A stretch of DNA of 64,000 nucleotides from an uncultured Clostridia bacterium (GCA_947628695.1 CANRAV010000002.1:1-64000); one strand, 5' to 3'. Counted from the stretch's first letter, positions 17,701 to 24,329 are shown. A program made the numbers and translations. Notes: generated by a model from the sequence alone, not told the origin.

Positions 17701-18259
17701 CAACACCAACGCCGGAGGTATGCCGGAGACAGCCCTGTTTAAGTGGATGCAGACAAGGCTCCTGAACGGCATGGCCGCGCCGTGGCGCAAGGTGCTTAGC
17801 AAGTGCAAAATCCCGCACAGCAACTACGTTGACGGCTCGCAGTACGACATAAAGACGACAGAGGCCTTGCTTTGGCTTCCGGGCGCGGGAGAGATGCAGA
17901 GCATGGCGACCCCGCCCTGGTCGTATGAAGGCAAGTGGGTGACCTTCTTTACAAACAACAACGACCGCGTGAAGTGGTTGGGCCTCGCACGGCCGGAGAA
18001 CTCGTTTATGTTCACCACCTCCACCGACCCGGCGCTTGACGACGCAGGCACGCTGAAGGAAGGCGACGTTTGGATAGGCGGAGGCGGGCAGTTCTACCGG
18101 CACGAAGGCAAATGGATACAGTCGAGCTATTTTTGGCTGCGCGGTGCAGCGGTGTCGGGCTCCACGTACTTCTGCACTGTCTACGCCAACGGAGGAGTAT
18201 ACGCCAACGGCTACGGCGCGGCCTACAGCAGTGGCGTGTGCCCGCGCTTCTCTATCTAA
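14705..18259 (+). CDS. DGR-variable tail adhesin, C-terminal part (variable lectin domain)
   Basis: This continues the 12143 frame after the TAG. The first possible start is GTG at 14720 (1179 residues), which has only a weak upstream site. Domains in order are: the rest of the CotH-like domain (ends about 300 residues in), a beta segment, an LRR-like stretch (LEKLDLQNLPSLRQNLDLTNC), an InlB-B-repeat-like module (KYQVRWLQQPG...YLFNGWDKSTG), a LamG-like domain, and a C-terminal C-type-lectin-like domain (DUF6273-like; YFWLRGAA...GVCPRFSI). The last 44 codons are the DGR variable repeat. Together with the N-terminal part the full frame is 2038 codons. It is the presumed receptor-binding protein diversified by the retroelement. 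Confidence 0.78.
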   Translation, partial: KKNLEVFGQKDNPKQCCIELLNNTSNITLWKSDNLKDETWDGEGALEFRYPDEPTDDMKQAFQRVLSWVVSTDRTAASNRPLSEAKTYGGKKYSTDNAEYRGAKFVAELGDYFIKDSVLFHYLFTERHAMVDNRAKNVFVSTDDGIHWDFTKDYDNDTADGNDNEGGLTLSYGLEDTDRIGTKDVFNAASSVLWCNVRDLMYDDLRAMFLTLESQGAWQAERILAKFEAHQAPRPEALVIEDMWKKYIRPYTDNKTQAYLEMMYGTKKDQRRQFETYQEKYIASKYRGSAATSDTITFRAYTPVDWGGVEPSDEITITPYADMYITLQSGSGVVSVRSKRNEQHTLKCPIDTLNDTEIYIYTASMISSVGDLAPLYIGYFNIAAAVKLRELKIGDGTEGYANTNAATIGLGNNTLLEKLDLQNLPSLRQNLDLTNCDALLDLKAKGSGLTGVTFSPGGKIKTAEIPAVSLLSAVSLNALESLEIASYDGLRTLRMENCPTLDAKDWLEKAEGLTRARIVGVDWTFADTSLLDRVLSMAGLDENGRNTEQSVLVGKAYVPSIKQSKLDSYRKAWTDLEVKYDSLILQYLVSFVDWDDTPLYSEYVDRNASVDDPVKTGKIDKPTRESSESTVYTYSGWDSPLTNIIEPKTIRAQYTETPRKYQVRWLQQPGVVLKTMEAEYGTEAVYGGEEPKRTDEEEQAVYYLFNGWDKSTGRIVGDVDVSAVWLRGELPVPGAETSVLSAAQIYAIKQSAHPEEYFAVKDRVTVQFGYDPQFSNVPHEDLVEEPTYFDGKKTVETAVKPFENGIADAWTLVTDLEFVDSGQANQTLVSCFQEEGTMGFKILYNGGPAVLYGADDTKAEHLFKTGSTTYRELTVLRHEAGSRNLKVYSSMHYTDALGYAELEKVVDAQTDAPIVLGALKGGNGEFKDYATGTIHSCRFWKSDLGDAECRKLACWVREEYVFETGGYGQYKLAVDEDKDTSVDFICAGLLAKAKQQNTTNTNAGGMPETALFKWMQTRLLNGMAAPWRKVLSKCKIPHSNYVDGSQYDIKTTEALLWLPGAGEMQSMATPPWSYEGKWVTFFTNNNDRVKWLGLARPENSFMFTTSTDPALDDAGTLKEGDVWIGGGGQFYRHEGKWIQSSYFWLRGAAVSGSTYFCTVYANGGVYANGYGAAYSSGVCPRFSI
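18121..18253 (+). repeat. DGR variable repeat (VR)
   Basis: A 133-bp sequence that aligns without gaps to TR at 19283-19415. Sixteen positions differ; 15 correspond to A in TR (6 A-to-T, 7 A-to-G, 2 A-to-C). One is TR G19361 to VR A18199. Changes fall mostly at first and second codon positions of AAC/AAT codons, giving Tyr, Ser, Gly and Ala at lectin surface positions (for example N-to-Y at six sites, counting S-N-F to S-Y-F). The stretch TGGCGTGTGCCCGCG at the 3' end is identical and nearly A-free, fitting the initiation-of-mutagenic-homology element. Confidence 0.95.
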
Positions 18260-18273
18260 AATAATGCCCTACA

Positions 18274-18298
18274 TCTGCCCCGCGTAAGTCGGGGCAGA
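18274..18298 (+). promoter_or_regulatory. Hairpin/cruciform downstream of VR
   Basis: A perfect 9-bp inverted repeat (TCTGCCCCG at 18274-18282, CGGGGCAGA at 18290-18298, 7-nt loop CGTAAGT) starts 20 bp after the end of VR and 14 bp after the stop codon. No T-run follows, so it is not a typical terminator. Known DGR targets such as Bordetella phage BPP-1 carry a similar hairpin just after the IMH that promotes target recognition. No comparable hairpin follows TR at that distance. Confidence 0.7.
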
Positions 18299-18449
18299 GC
18301 GGGCCGGAGAAAAGGCGCAGAACGCGAAAAACCGAAAAACTAAGAAAGAAACGGCCACAGCAGCTTTTTAGCGTTTTTCTAATCTTTTTTATCTGTTTTT
18401 GCCGCGTCTGCATCCTCTTTCTCTCGGCCCGGGGGCGAAAGGAGGAAAT

Positions 18450-19247
18450 ATGTCGGTAATCGCAAACAAGCGAAAGACGGCGTTCTCGGAGTTTGAGAGG
18501 CAGGCAATAAGCCTCTGCAAGTTCACGGAGGAAAGACTGCGCAAGGTGCCTTCACGGTACAAAAAATTTATCAATCCCGGATTGTACGACCCCGTAAACC
18601 GCGCTGCGATGGCACTTATCTATGCCAACGAGCAGAACGGCCGGACGCCCGAAGGGCAAGAACGCAGGACCGCTTACTTCAAGCAGGCGGTCCGGCTTTT
18701 GGTCGGGCAGCAAAAGGCGCTGTTCGCTGCTTGGAATGTTCTCGGCATAGACGAAGACGCCGCGCGCCGGTGGTCGGAGCGAGTCAATCGGGTCATAGCG
18801 CTCGTATGGGGCGTGAACGGATGGAAACAGGAGGAGAGGCCGATGATTATTCCGCTTCCCACGAAGAAAATGGGGCGGCTTGAATTTCTGCACAATATGG
18901 CGGAGCTGCACCGGTACACCTACCAAAAAATCGGTCACGCACCGCAGCATTGTAAGGACACGATAAGCGGGCAGATTGCCGGCTTCGTCGACACCGCTCT
19001 CGCAGAAATCGTGCTGGCGAACTATAAGGAACCGACTACGAAAAAGGAAGCGGAGGAGCGGGCAAAACATCTTGACAAGGCTATGCAAAGCCTGAACGGG
19101 ATGCAGCGTCCTCTCCTCGCTCTTTGGCTCCTGATGGATTACAGCGAGGCCACGATGAACGAGTGGGCCGGCATAATCGACGCAGAACTGAAAATGCTTG
19201 CTGGACTGAAAAAGTCCGATGCGGAGCGCTTTAAAAGTCTGAAATGA
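18450..19247 (+). CDS. DGR accessory protein, tandem Avd-like
   Basis: A 265-residue basic helical protein encoded between the variable gene and TR, the usual place of avd. Two halves can be aligned. Residues about 26-125 read FTEERLRKVPSRYKKFI...YFKQAVRLLVGQQKALFAAWNVL...WSERVNRVIALVWG. Residues about 152-255 read YTYQKIGHAPQHCKDTI...HLDKAMQSLNGMQRPLLALWLLM...WAGIIDAELKMLAG. Each half is near the size of bacterial Avd (about 125 residues, a four-helix bundle that binds the DGR RT and template RNA). The ATG at 18450 has AAAGGAGG at 18439-18445. The fusion is inferred from internal similarity. Confidence 0.75.
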   Translation: MSVIANKRKTAFSEFERQAISLCKFTEERLRKVPSRYKKFINPGLYDPVNRAAMALIYANEQNGRTPEGQERRTAYFKQAVRLLVGQQKALFAAWNVLGIDEDAARRWSERVNRVIALVWGVNGWKQEERPMIIPLPTKKMGRLEFLHNMAELHRYTYQKIGHAPQHCKDTISGQIAGFVDTALAEIVLANYKEPTTKKEAEERAKHLDKAMQSLNGMQRPLLALWLLMDYSEATMNEWAGIIDAELKMLAGLKKSDAERFKSLK

Positions 19248-19282
19248 AAGGAGACACAGGCGGCAGTCTATTAATTAGCTGC

Positions 19283-19415
19283 GTCGAGCAATTTTTGGCT
19301 GCGCGGTGCAGCGGTGTCGAACTCCACGAACTTCTGCAATGTCAACACCAACGGAGGAGTGAACACCAACGGCAACAACGCGGCCAACAGCAATGGCGTG
19401 TGCCCGCGATTCTCT
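19283..19415 (+). repeat. DGR template repeat (TR)
   Basis: A 133-bp non-coding copy of the 3' end of the adhesin gene. In the VR reading frame it would encode Asn-rich positions (SNFWL, NSTNF, NVNTNGG, NNAANSNG), the typical AAC/AAY-rich template design that maximises amino-acid diversity under adenine mutagenesis. It lies 35 bp after the accessory gene and about 290 bp before the RT. Its transcript would serve as the RNA template for error-prone cDNA that replaces VR. Confidence 0.95.
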
Positions 19416-19704
19416 TAATTCAAGTAACCGCGAAATGAGGGTGAAAACAGTTAAAATTATGAGAAGGAGACTGCAGCCTTCCGGGCAGCAAAGCCCCCGG
19501 TAAATTCATGGCCGCCCTGCTCAAAGGGAGGCACACCACGGCGGTGCCCTGCTATGGTCGGGAGGACGCTTTTTGCATGGCGGTGCGGCGAGTGCCCCGC
19601 TCCGTTTCATTCCCGGTACCATTTACCTGTCAGAACCGGCACACAACCGCCCCGGCCGGGGCGGCGACTATAACGGGCAGGACAGGCGCAGCCGAAACTA
19701 TATC
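19416..19704 (+). ncRNA. TR-RT spacer, probable structured part of the DGR template RNA
   Basis: A 289-bp gap between TR and the RT start. It contains several GC-rich complementary segments (for example CCGGGCAGC...GCCCCCGG near 19478-19500 and GGGAGGCAC...GGTGCCCTGC near 19527-19556), so folding is likely. In the BPP-1 system the equivalent spacer RNA binds RT-Avd and is required for cDNA priming. Small open frames here (such as 19244-19438 and 19508-19708) look incidental. No separate promoter was recognised. Confidence 0.45.
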
Positions 19705-20922
19705 ATGACAAACCAGGATAGGATCAAGGCGAGGATCGCACGCGACAAAGCGCGGAAAGCCGAAAAGCGGAAGCCGCTTGTCGAGCGATACGGCACGTTT
19801 GAAAACGTGGCAACGATGCAGAACCTCCTCCGCTCTTTGCAGCGAAGGAGGAAGAACACCGAATGGAAGGGCAGCGTGCAGTCGTTCGTCGCTCACGCGC
19901 CCGTGAAGCTTAAGCGGATGCACGACGACTTGCTGAAAGGCGAGATAAACGTAAACCAAACAATAAAGCATCTTGTCATACGCGAGCGCGGGAAGGTACG
20001 GGAGTGCCGCGCTATTATGATCGACAGCCGCGTCATACAGGGATTAATCTGCGACAGCTGCATCACTCCGCTGATGGAGCGCCGGCTGATATACGACAAC
20101 CCCGCCAGCACCAAAGGCAAAGGCGTATCTCACGCGAGAGGGCGCATAGACAGACACCTGCAAAAGCTTGTGCGGGAGCACGGTAAAGATTTTTACATAC
20201 TCAACTACGATTTGAAAAAATTTTTCGACAGCATCCGGCACGACCGCTGCAAGGAGGAAATGGAGAAGCTCGGCGCCGACGACCGGCTCGTAGACATCGC
20301 CATGTACTTTGTAAAGATGTATCAAATGCAGGACCTTGCGCTCATCGCCGACCCGGCGGAACGGGAACGGAAGCGCCGGCAGCTTGAAGCAAACGAGGGC
20401 GTCGGCGCAACGCTTGGCAGTCAGATCTCGCAGGCCCTTGCGCTGCTGATACCGAACGGCACAGACCACGCAGTCAAGGACCGCGGCCGGGTGAAGGCGT
20501 ACATCCGCTACATGGACGACGGCTTCGCCGGGCACGGCAGCAAGGAACGCCTTCGGGAACTGATGAAAACGCTGACGCAGGCGTTCGCCGACGTCGGCCA
20601 CACGGTCAACGTCAAAAAGACGCACATCGTCAAGGCGTCGAAGGGCTTCCAGTTCCTCAAAGTGACCTACACGGTCACGGAGACGGGAAAAATCGTCAAG
20701 AAAATTGCAAGGTCAAGCATCATACGTATGCGCCGGAAGCTTAACAAATTCAAGCGTCTCGTAAAAGCCGGGAAAATGCGGCTTGACGACGTGTTTTGCA
20801 GCTTTATGTCCTGGTGGGGCACGGCGAAGAATATCGCGCGAACGTACAGGCAGCGCAAGAGAATGCTTGCGCTTTACAATAAAAATTTTCACAGGTACAA
20901 AACGGGAGGTATCAAAGCGTGA
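19705..20922 (+). CDS. DGR reverse transcriptase
   Basis: A 405-residue group-II-intron-like reverse transcriptase of the DGR class. Visible motifs: catalytic Asp in NYDLKKFFDSI (about 167-177), the DGR-specific LGSQISQ motif (237-243) in place of the intron QGxxxSP, and the YMDD active site (269-272). Conserved thumb residues follow (KASKGFQFLKVTY, then FMSWWGTAKNI). It makes adenine-mutagenised cDNA of TR for transfer to VR. The ATG at 19705 starts a normal-looking basic N-terminus but has no clear ribosome site. An in-frame ATG at 19573 has GGGAGGA upstream and would add 44 residues of doubtful character. The stop overlaps the next gene's GTG. Confidence 0.93.
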   Translation: MTNQDRIKARIARDKARKAEKRKPLVERYGTFENVATMQNLLRSLQRRRKNTEWKGSVQSFVAHAPVKLKRMHDDLLKGEINVNQTIKHLVIRERGKVRECRAIMIDSRVIQGLICDSCITPLMERRLIYDNPASTKGKGVSHARGRIDRHLQKLVREHGKDFYILNYDLKKFFDSIRHDRCKEEMEKLGADDRLVDIAMYFVKMYQMQDLALIADPAERERKRRQLEANEGVGATLGSQISQALALLIPNGTDHAVKDRGRVKAYIRYMDDGFAGHGSKERLRELMKTLTQAFADVGHTVNVKKTHIVKASKGFQFLKVTYTVTETGKIVKKIARSSIIRMRRKLNKFKRLVKAGKMRLDDVFCSFMSWWGTAKNIARTYRQRKRMLALYNKNFHRYKTGGIKA

Positions 20923-21347
20923 AATACTACAAAATAATCGTCGAAGGGAACATCATAGACGTGAACTATGTGTTCCTGAAATGGCAGACGAAGCACCGCA
21001 TCCTTCTCGGCTGCGACCCCTCGGAGGCTATGTTCATCCAGTCGAGCGACGGGGAACAGGTGTGGCGCACAAGCTGGCTGCTTCCGCCCCCGGAGGAGGC
21101 CGGGGAGTATCCCTTCATCGACGCCGCGGAGATCTCGGCGGAGGAGTACGCGGAGCTGCGCGAGAAGCTTGACGAGGGCACGGAGGTTCCCGACCCCGTC
21201 GACCCGGAGCCGGAGCCCGGCCCCGAAGAACCCGAAGAACCCGAACCGCCGACCGAGCAGGTCTTAAGCGTCGCCGAAATGCGGCAGCGCATCATAAGGC
21301 TTGAAGACGAGCTGTCGGCCGCGAAGATACTGCTGGGGGTGGAGTGA
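20919..21347 (+). CDS. Phage tail-tip associated protein, unknown
   Basis: A 142-residue protein. The N-terminal about 65 residues form a compact beta domain (YYKIIVEGNIIDVNYVFLKWQTKHRILLGCDPSEAMFIQ). A Pro/Glu-rich linker follows (PDPVDPEPEPGPEEPEEPEPP, about 91-112). A short coiled-coil-like helix (LSVAEMRQRIIRLEDELSAAKILLG) closes it. Similar small proteins lie beside fibres in Firmicutes phages. The GTG start overlaps the RT stop (GTGA) and has GGGAGGT upstream. No specific function is assigned. Confidence 0.6.
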   Translation: MKYYKIIVEGNIIDVNYVFLKWQTKHRILLGCDPSEAMFIQSSDGEQVWRTSWLLPPPEEAGEYPFIDAAEISAEEYAELREKLDEGTEVPDPVDPEPEPGPEEPEEPEPPTEQVLSVAEMRQRIIRLEDELSAAKILLGVE

Positions 21348-21348
21348 T

Positions 21349-21759
21349 ATGACACTGACGGAAAAGGCAAAGATACTGCGCCAATACATAGAGAAGGCGG
21401 CGCAAAGCCTGGCCGACGACGACGCGCTTCAAAGCGTCGAGCTTTTCGCCGCCTGGAGCGGTGACGGTGTGCAGTACGCCAAAGACGACCGCGTCCGCTA
21501 CGAGGGGAAGCTTTACAAGGTGCTGCTTGAGCACGTCTCGCAGCCCGCGTGGACGCCGACGGACTCGCCGTCGCTTTTTGCGAAGGTGCTTATCCCGGTC
21601 GCCGGCGAGATACCCGAATGGGAGCAGCCGGACTCCACCAACGCCTACAAGAAGGGCGACCGCGTCCGCTACAACGGCAAGGTCTACGAGAGCCTTATAG
21701 ACAACAACGTTTGGTCCCCCGACGGCTACCCGGCGGGCTGGCAGCTTATAGAGGAATAA
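21349..21759 (+). CDS. Phage protein with two chitin-binding-like (CBM5/12) modules
   Basis: A 136-residue protein with two related modules. Residues about 42-74 read YAKDDRVRYEGKLYKVLLEHVSQPAWTP. Residues about 97-133 read NAYKKGDRVRYNGKVYESLIDNNVWSPDGYPAGWQLI. The second matches the CBM5/12 fold signature (Y..GD.V.Y.GK.Y......W.P......W). Such modules bind chitin-like or peptidoglycan-like glycans, suggesting a role at the tail tip in surface recognition. The ATG at 21349 starts 2 bp after the preceding stop and has GGGGTGGAG upstream. Confidence 0.72.
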   Translation: MTLTEKAKILRQYIEKAAQSLADDDALQSVELFAAWSGDGVQYAKDDRVRYEGKLYKVLLEHVSQPAWTPTDSPSLFAKVLIPVAGEIPEWEQPDSTNAYKKGDRVRYNGKVYESLIDNNVWSPDGYPAGWQLIEE

Positions 21760-21771
21760 GGAGGCAGGGCG

Positions 21772-22026
21772 ATGGAAAGAACAACGGCGTCCGACGGGTG
21801 GAAAACCGCCTGCGGCGAGCACCTTGAGGCACTGTGCTCCGTAATTATACGGCAGGCGGAAATCATACGAGAGCAGGCCGTTTTTATCGACGAGCAGCTT
21901 ACGGTAGACGAAGCGCTTAGAGAACACTTTGCAGCCAAGCGGGAAGAAGTCGACAAAAAGACTGCACAGCTTGACAGCGTCCTTCACCCCCTCGCGTGCG
22001 GCTCGGAGGAGAGGAGGACAACATGA
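21772..22026 (+). CDS. Small coiled-coil phage protein
   Basis: An 84-residue, predominantly helical protein (LEALCSVIIRQAEIIREQAVFIDEQLTVDEALREHFAAKREEVDKKTAQL) with heptad-like spacing. RBS AGGAGGC at 21758-21765. It overlaps the next gene by 4 bp (ATGA) and lies just before the lysis genes. No recognised family. Confidence 0.55.
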   Translation: MERTTASDGWKTACGEHLEALCSVIIRQAEIIREQAVFIDEQLTVDEALREHFAAKREEVDKKTAQLDSVLHPLACGSEERRTT

Positions 22027-22355
22027 CACTGACAGTTTGGCAGATTATCACGATTATGAGCGTACCGAGCGCAATAACCGGCTTCTGTTTTTGGGCGCTT
22101 GAAAAAAAGCTTGAACGCCGCGGCAAGGAGCAGGACAAGCGCGAAGAGGCACGCAAGAAAAACGAGCTGCTCCTGATTAAGAGCACGACCGCAGCGATCG
22201 CGCTCGGAGAAGCGACCGCACGAGCGGTGCAGCGTATACCCGACACGCACTGCAACGGCGAAATGCACCGTGCGCTTGACTACGCAACGGCCGTGAAGCA
22301 CGAGCAGAAGGAGTTCCTCACTCAACAAGGGGTGGAGAACCTATACGACGATTAA
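22023..22355 (+). CDS. Small membrane protein, possible holin/phage lysis accessory
   Basis: A 110-residue protein with one N-terminal membrane segment (about residues 5-26, VWQIITIMSVPSAITGFCFWAL) followed by a charged helical tail (EKKLERRGKEQDKREEARKK). This topology is common for phage proteins next to the endolysin (spanin-like or holin-like). The ATG at 22023 is preferred over an upstream in-frame start at 21996 because GAGGAGAGGAGG precedes it. Function is inferred from position and topology. Confidence 0.55.
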   Translation: MTLTVWQIITIMSVPSAITGFCFWALEKKLERRGKEQDKREEARKKNELLLIKSTTAAIALGEATARAVQRIPDTHCNGEMHRALDYATAVKHEQKEFLTQQGVENLYDD

Positions 22356-22377
22356 ACTAAAAAAGGAGGCACAAAAA

Positions 22378-23391
22378 ATGACACTGAAAAAGTGTATTTT
22401 AACCGCAAACGACTGCTGCAAAACAGGCACAAAAATGACCGGAGGCAAACCCACGGGCATTGTTGTGCATTCCACCGGCGCGAACAACAAAAACATAAAG
22501 CGCTACGTGCAGCCGCTTGAAAGCTCGTCCGACTACAATGAAATAATCGCGGACCTCGGCAAGAACAAGTACGCGAACGACTGGAACCGCTCGGCAAAGG
22601 AAATAGGGCGCAGCGTGTGCGTCCACGCGTTCATCGGCGCAAACGCCGCCGGGCAGGTGGAAACCTACCAAACGCTCCCCTTTGATATTTGCTGCTGGGG
22701 TGTCGGCTCCGGAAGCAAAGGCAGCTACAACTACAACCCCACCGCCCGTGTGCAGTTTGAGATGTGCGAGGACGACCTGACGGATGAGGCGTATTTCAAC
22801 GCCGTGATGAAGGAGGCGCAGGAGTTCTGCGCTTACCTCTGCAGGATGTACGGCCTCACCGTCGACCAAATAAGCAGCCACAAGGAGAGCCACGCCGCCG
22901 GCTACGGCAACAATCACGGCGACCCTGAAAACTGGCTGACGCCCTTCGGCAAGACGATGGACTGGTTCCGCGCCGAGGTGCAGAAGCAGCTTGACGCGGG
23001 AAGCTCCTCAACGCAGCCCTCGCAGCCGGAAGAGACCGGCGCCGCATACTTTGTGCAGATAGGCCCGTACAAGGAAAAAAGCAGCGCCGAAGCACAGCTT
23101 GCAAAGGTCAAGGCGGCAGGCTTTGACGCATACGTCACGACAAATGTAGAGGGAGCGGCCGCGCCGGCGCCCGAAACACCTGCCGCCGGCTTTTCCGTGG
23201 GCGACAAGGTGAAGTGCAATGCAGGCGTAAGCAAGTACAGCGACGGGTCCGCAATGGCGTCATGGGTTCCCTCTGCGACACTTTACGTCCGGCAGGTGGA
23301 AAGCGGCGGCAAAATCCTGCTGGTCAGCGCGGAACCCGTTAAAAAGGTATACACCGGGCGCGTCAACGCCTCGGATGTTCACAAAATCTGA
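22378..23391 (+). CDS. Endolysin: N-acetylmuramoyl-L-alanine amidase with SPOR and SH3-like domains
   Basis: A 337-residue lytic enzyme. The amidase_2 domain spans about residues 20-205, with GIVVHSTG (zinc-binding His31) and later SSHKESHAAGYGNNHGDP, which supplies the second His and the His/Asp near the active site. It cleaves the MurNAc-L-Ala bond of peptidoglycan. Residues about 222-260 (AAYFVQIGPYKEKSSAEAQLAKVKAAGFDAYV) are a SPOR domain that targets denuded glycan. A C-terminal SH3-like segment (FSVGDKVKCNAGVSKYSDGS) follows. It is transcribed with the tail genes and precedes the holin. Confidence 0.88.
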   Translation: MTLKKCILTANDCCKTGTKMTGGKPTGIVVHSTGANNKNIKRYVQPLESSSDYNEIIADLGKNKYANDWNRSAKEIGRSVCVHAFIGANAAGQVETYQTLPFDICCWGVGSGSKGSYNYNPTARVQFEMCEDDLTDEAYFNAVMKEAQEFCAYLCRMYGLTVDQISSHKESHAAGYGNNHGDPENWLTPFGKTMDWFRAEVQKQLDAGSSSTQPSQPEETGAAYFVQIGPYKEKSSAEAQLAKVKAAGFDAYVTTNVEGAAAPAPETPAAGFSVGDKVKCNAGVSKYSDGSAMASWVPSATLYVRQVESGGKILLVSAEPVKKVYTGRVNASDVHKI

Positions 23392-23407
23392 AAAGGAGGA
23401 CAAAGAC

Positions 23408-23644
23408 ATGAAAACAAATTTCAAAAAGTGGTTCAAGGCGGCAGGGATCAGGGCGCTGAAAACCGTCGCACAGACGGCCATCGCCACAATCGGCACGTCC
23501 GCCGTGCTCGGTGCCGTCGACTGGGTCATGGTGGCCAGTGCCTCGGTGCTCGCCGGCATCCTCTCCCTGCTCACCTCGGTTGCAGGCCTGCCGGAGGTCG
23601 ACGAAGCAACCGGCAGCGGCAGCGACGAAAGCGCGGAAGAATAA
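23408..23644 (+). CDS. Phage holin, r1t-like
   Basis: A 78-residue protein with an amphipathic N-terminus (NFKKWFKAAGIRALKTVAQTAIATIG) and two hydrophobic segments ending SLLTSVAGLPEVDE. The pattern and the LTS.AGLPEV ending match the r1t-type holin family, which permeabilises the membrane to release endolysin. The ATG at 23408 is chosen for AAAAGGAGGA upstream; an earlier in-frame ATG at 23375 overlaps the endolysin. Last gene of the late operon before a strong terminator. Confidence 0.8.
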   Translation: MKTNFKKWFKAAGIRALKTVAQTAIATIGTSAVLGAVDWVMVASASVLAGILSLLTSVAGLPEVDEATGSGSDESAEE

Positions 23645-23658
23645 AGCCACACGGAAAA

Positions 23659-23696
23659 CGCCCGGGAGCAAAAACCCCGGGCGCTTTTCTTTTTTC
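23659..23696 (+). terminator. Rho-independent terminator of the phage late operon
   Basis: A perfect 8-bp stem (CGCCCGGG at 23659-23666, CCCGGGCG at 23676-23683, 9-nt loop) is followed by a T-rich run (CTTTTCTTTTTTC). It lies 15 bp after the holin stop. Confidence 0.9.
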
Positions 23697-23812
23697 TGCC
23701 GTTCTTCACCCTACGACAGACAAGGGCAGGAGCAAGACGAAGGCAGTGCTGCATACAAACAGCCGTGCGTGTTCGTTTACTCCTCCAATGGTGGAGGCGA
23801 GGGGAATCGAAC
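23697..23812. other. Probable right prophage junction (att) at the 3' end of ssrA
   Basis: The phage late operon ends at 23696 and the tmRNA 3' end (CCA complement at 23789-23791) faces it. The segment 23692-23788 has no gene. Many tailed phages and islands integrate into the 3' end of ssrA and restore it, so the att core should lie within about 23789-23812 and be duplicated left of this window. The second copy is not visible here; this is inference. Confidence 0.45.
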
Positions 23813-24140
23813 CCCTGTCCGAAAACCTCTTACTGCAATTATCTCCGTGCGCAGCCTTCCTACATTTATTCCCTCGCCAAGGCGCCGAAAGGCGGGCTAC
23901 AAGGCTCGGTAGCTTCATAAATCATGGCGCGCGTCAAAGCTTTCACGCACTCACGTTCACTGCAAAAGTCACGCCGCAGCGCGGGTCGCAGTCCCCCCGC
24001 GTGCGACGGCCGCCTCAGTTAGGCAGCGTATGCTAAATTGTTGTTAGCGTTTATTTTTAAAAATTGCACATTTTATAGAAGTTATGCGCTTCTGCACGCT
24101 TATCACAGCTTAAAATCCCCGTCGAAACCTTTACGCCCCC
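23789..24140 (-). ncRNA. ssrA: tmRNA (ssrA)
   Basis: A transfer-messenger RNA on the - strand. The 5' end reads GGGGGCGTAAAGGTTTCGAC (from 24140), and the 3' end carries the tRNA-like T-arm GGGTTCGATTCCCCT and an acceptor strand CGCCTCC-A-CCA ending at 23789. The 5' GGGGGCG and 3' CGCCTCC pair with one G-U. The resume frame starts at GCT (24048-24046) and encodes the tag ANNNLAYAA with a TAA stop at 24021-24019. It rescues stalled ribosomes together with SmpB, encoded immediately upstream. Confidence 0.95.
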
Positions 24141-24329
24141 ATATCACTCAGGTTGAAGAAAAAATGCAGACGAGACAAACCGAGCCGGTAGCTGAACAAA
24201 GGTACCGCAAGGCTTTTGCCCGTTCCGAACAAAAAAAACCAAAAGCAAATTGAGTGTACGAATTATTAATAAGCTTTTTCTTTTTGCTTTATATGTTTTT
24301 CGCGTTCTGCAACTTTTTCTGCAGTCCGA

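Noticed and set aside
16583-18103. Long antisense ORFs over the adhesin, atp, lepA, mtnA and GGGtGRT genes
   Set aside because: They are frame shadows caused by the GC-rich third positions of the real genes; they lack ribosome sites and domain features.
12143-18259. Whole-phage amber recoding (TAG as sense)
   Set aside because: Only one TAG lies inside a long frame, and TAG clearly ends the gpI gene at 11048, where readthrough would hit another stop after 15 codons. A recoded phage should show many internal TAGs.
19244-19438. Short ORF spanning TR
   Set aside because: It covers the template repeat in a frame different from the VR frame, and the TR is non-coding in DGRs.
24038-24253. ORF on the + strand over the tmRNA
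   Set aside because: It is the complement of ssrA and its promoter region; the tmRNA signatures are decisive.
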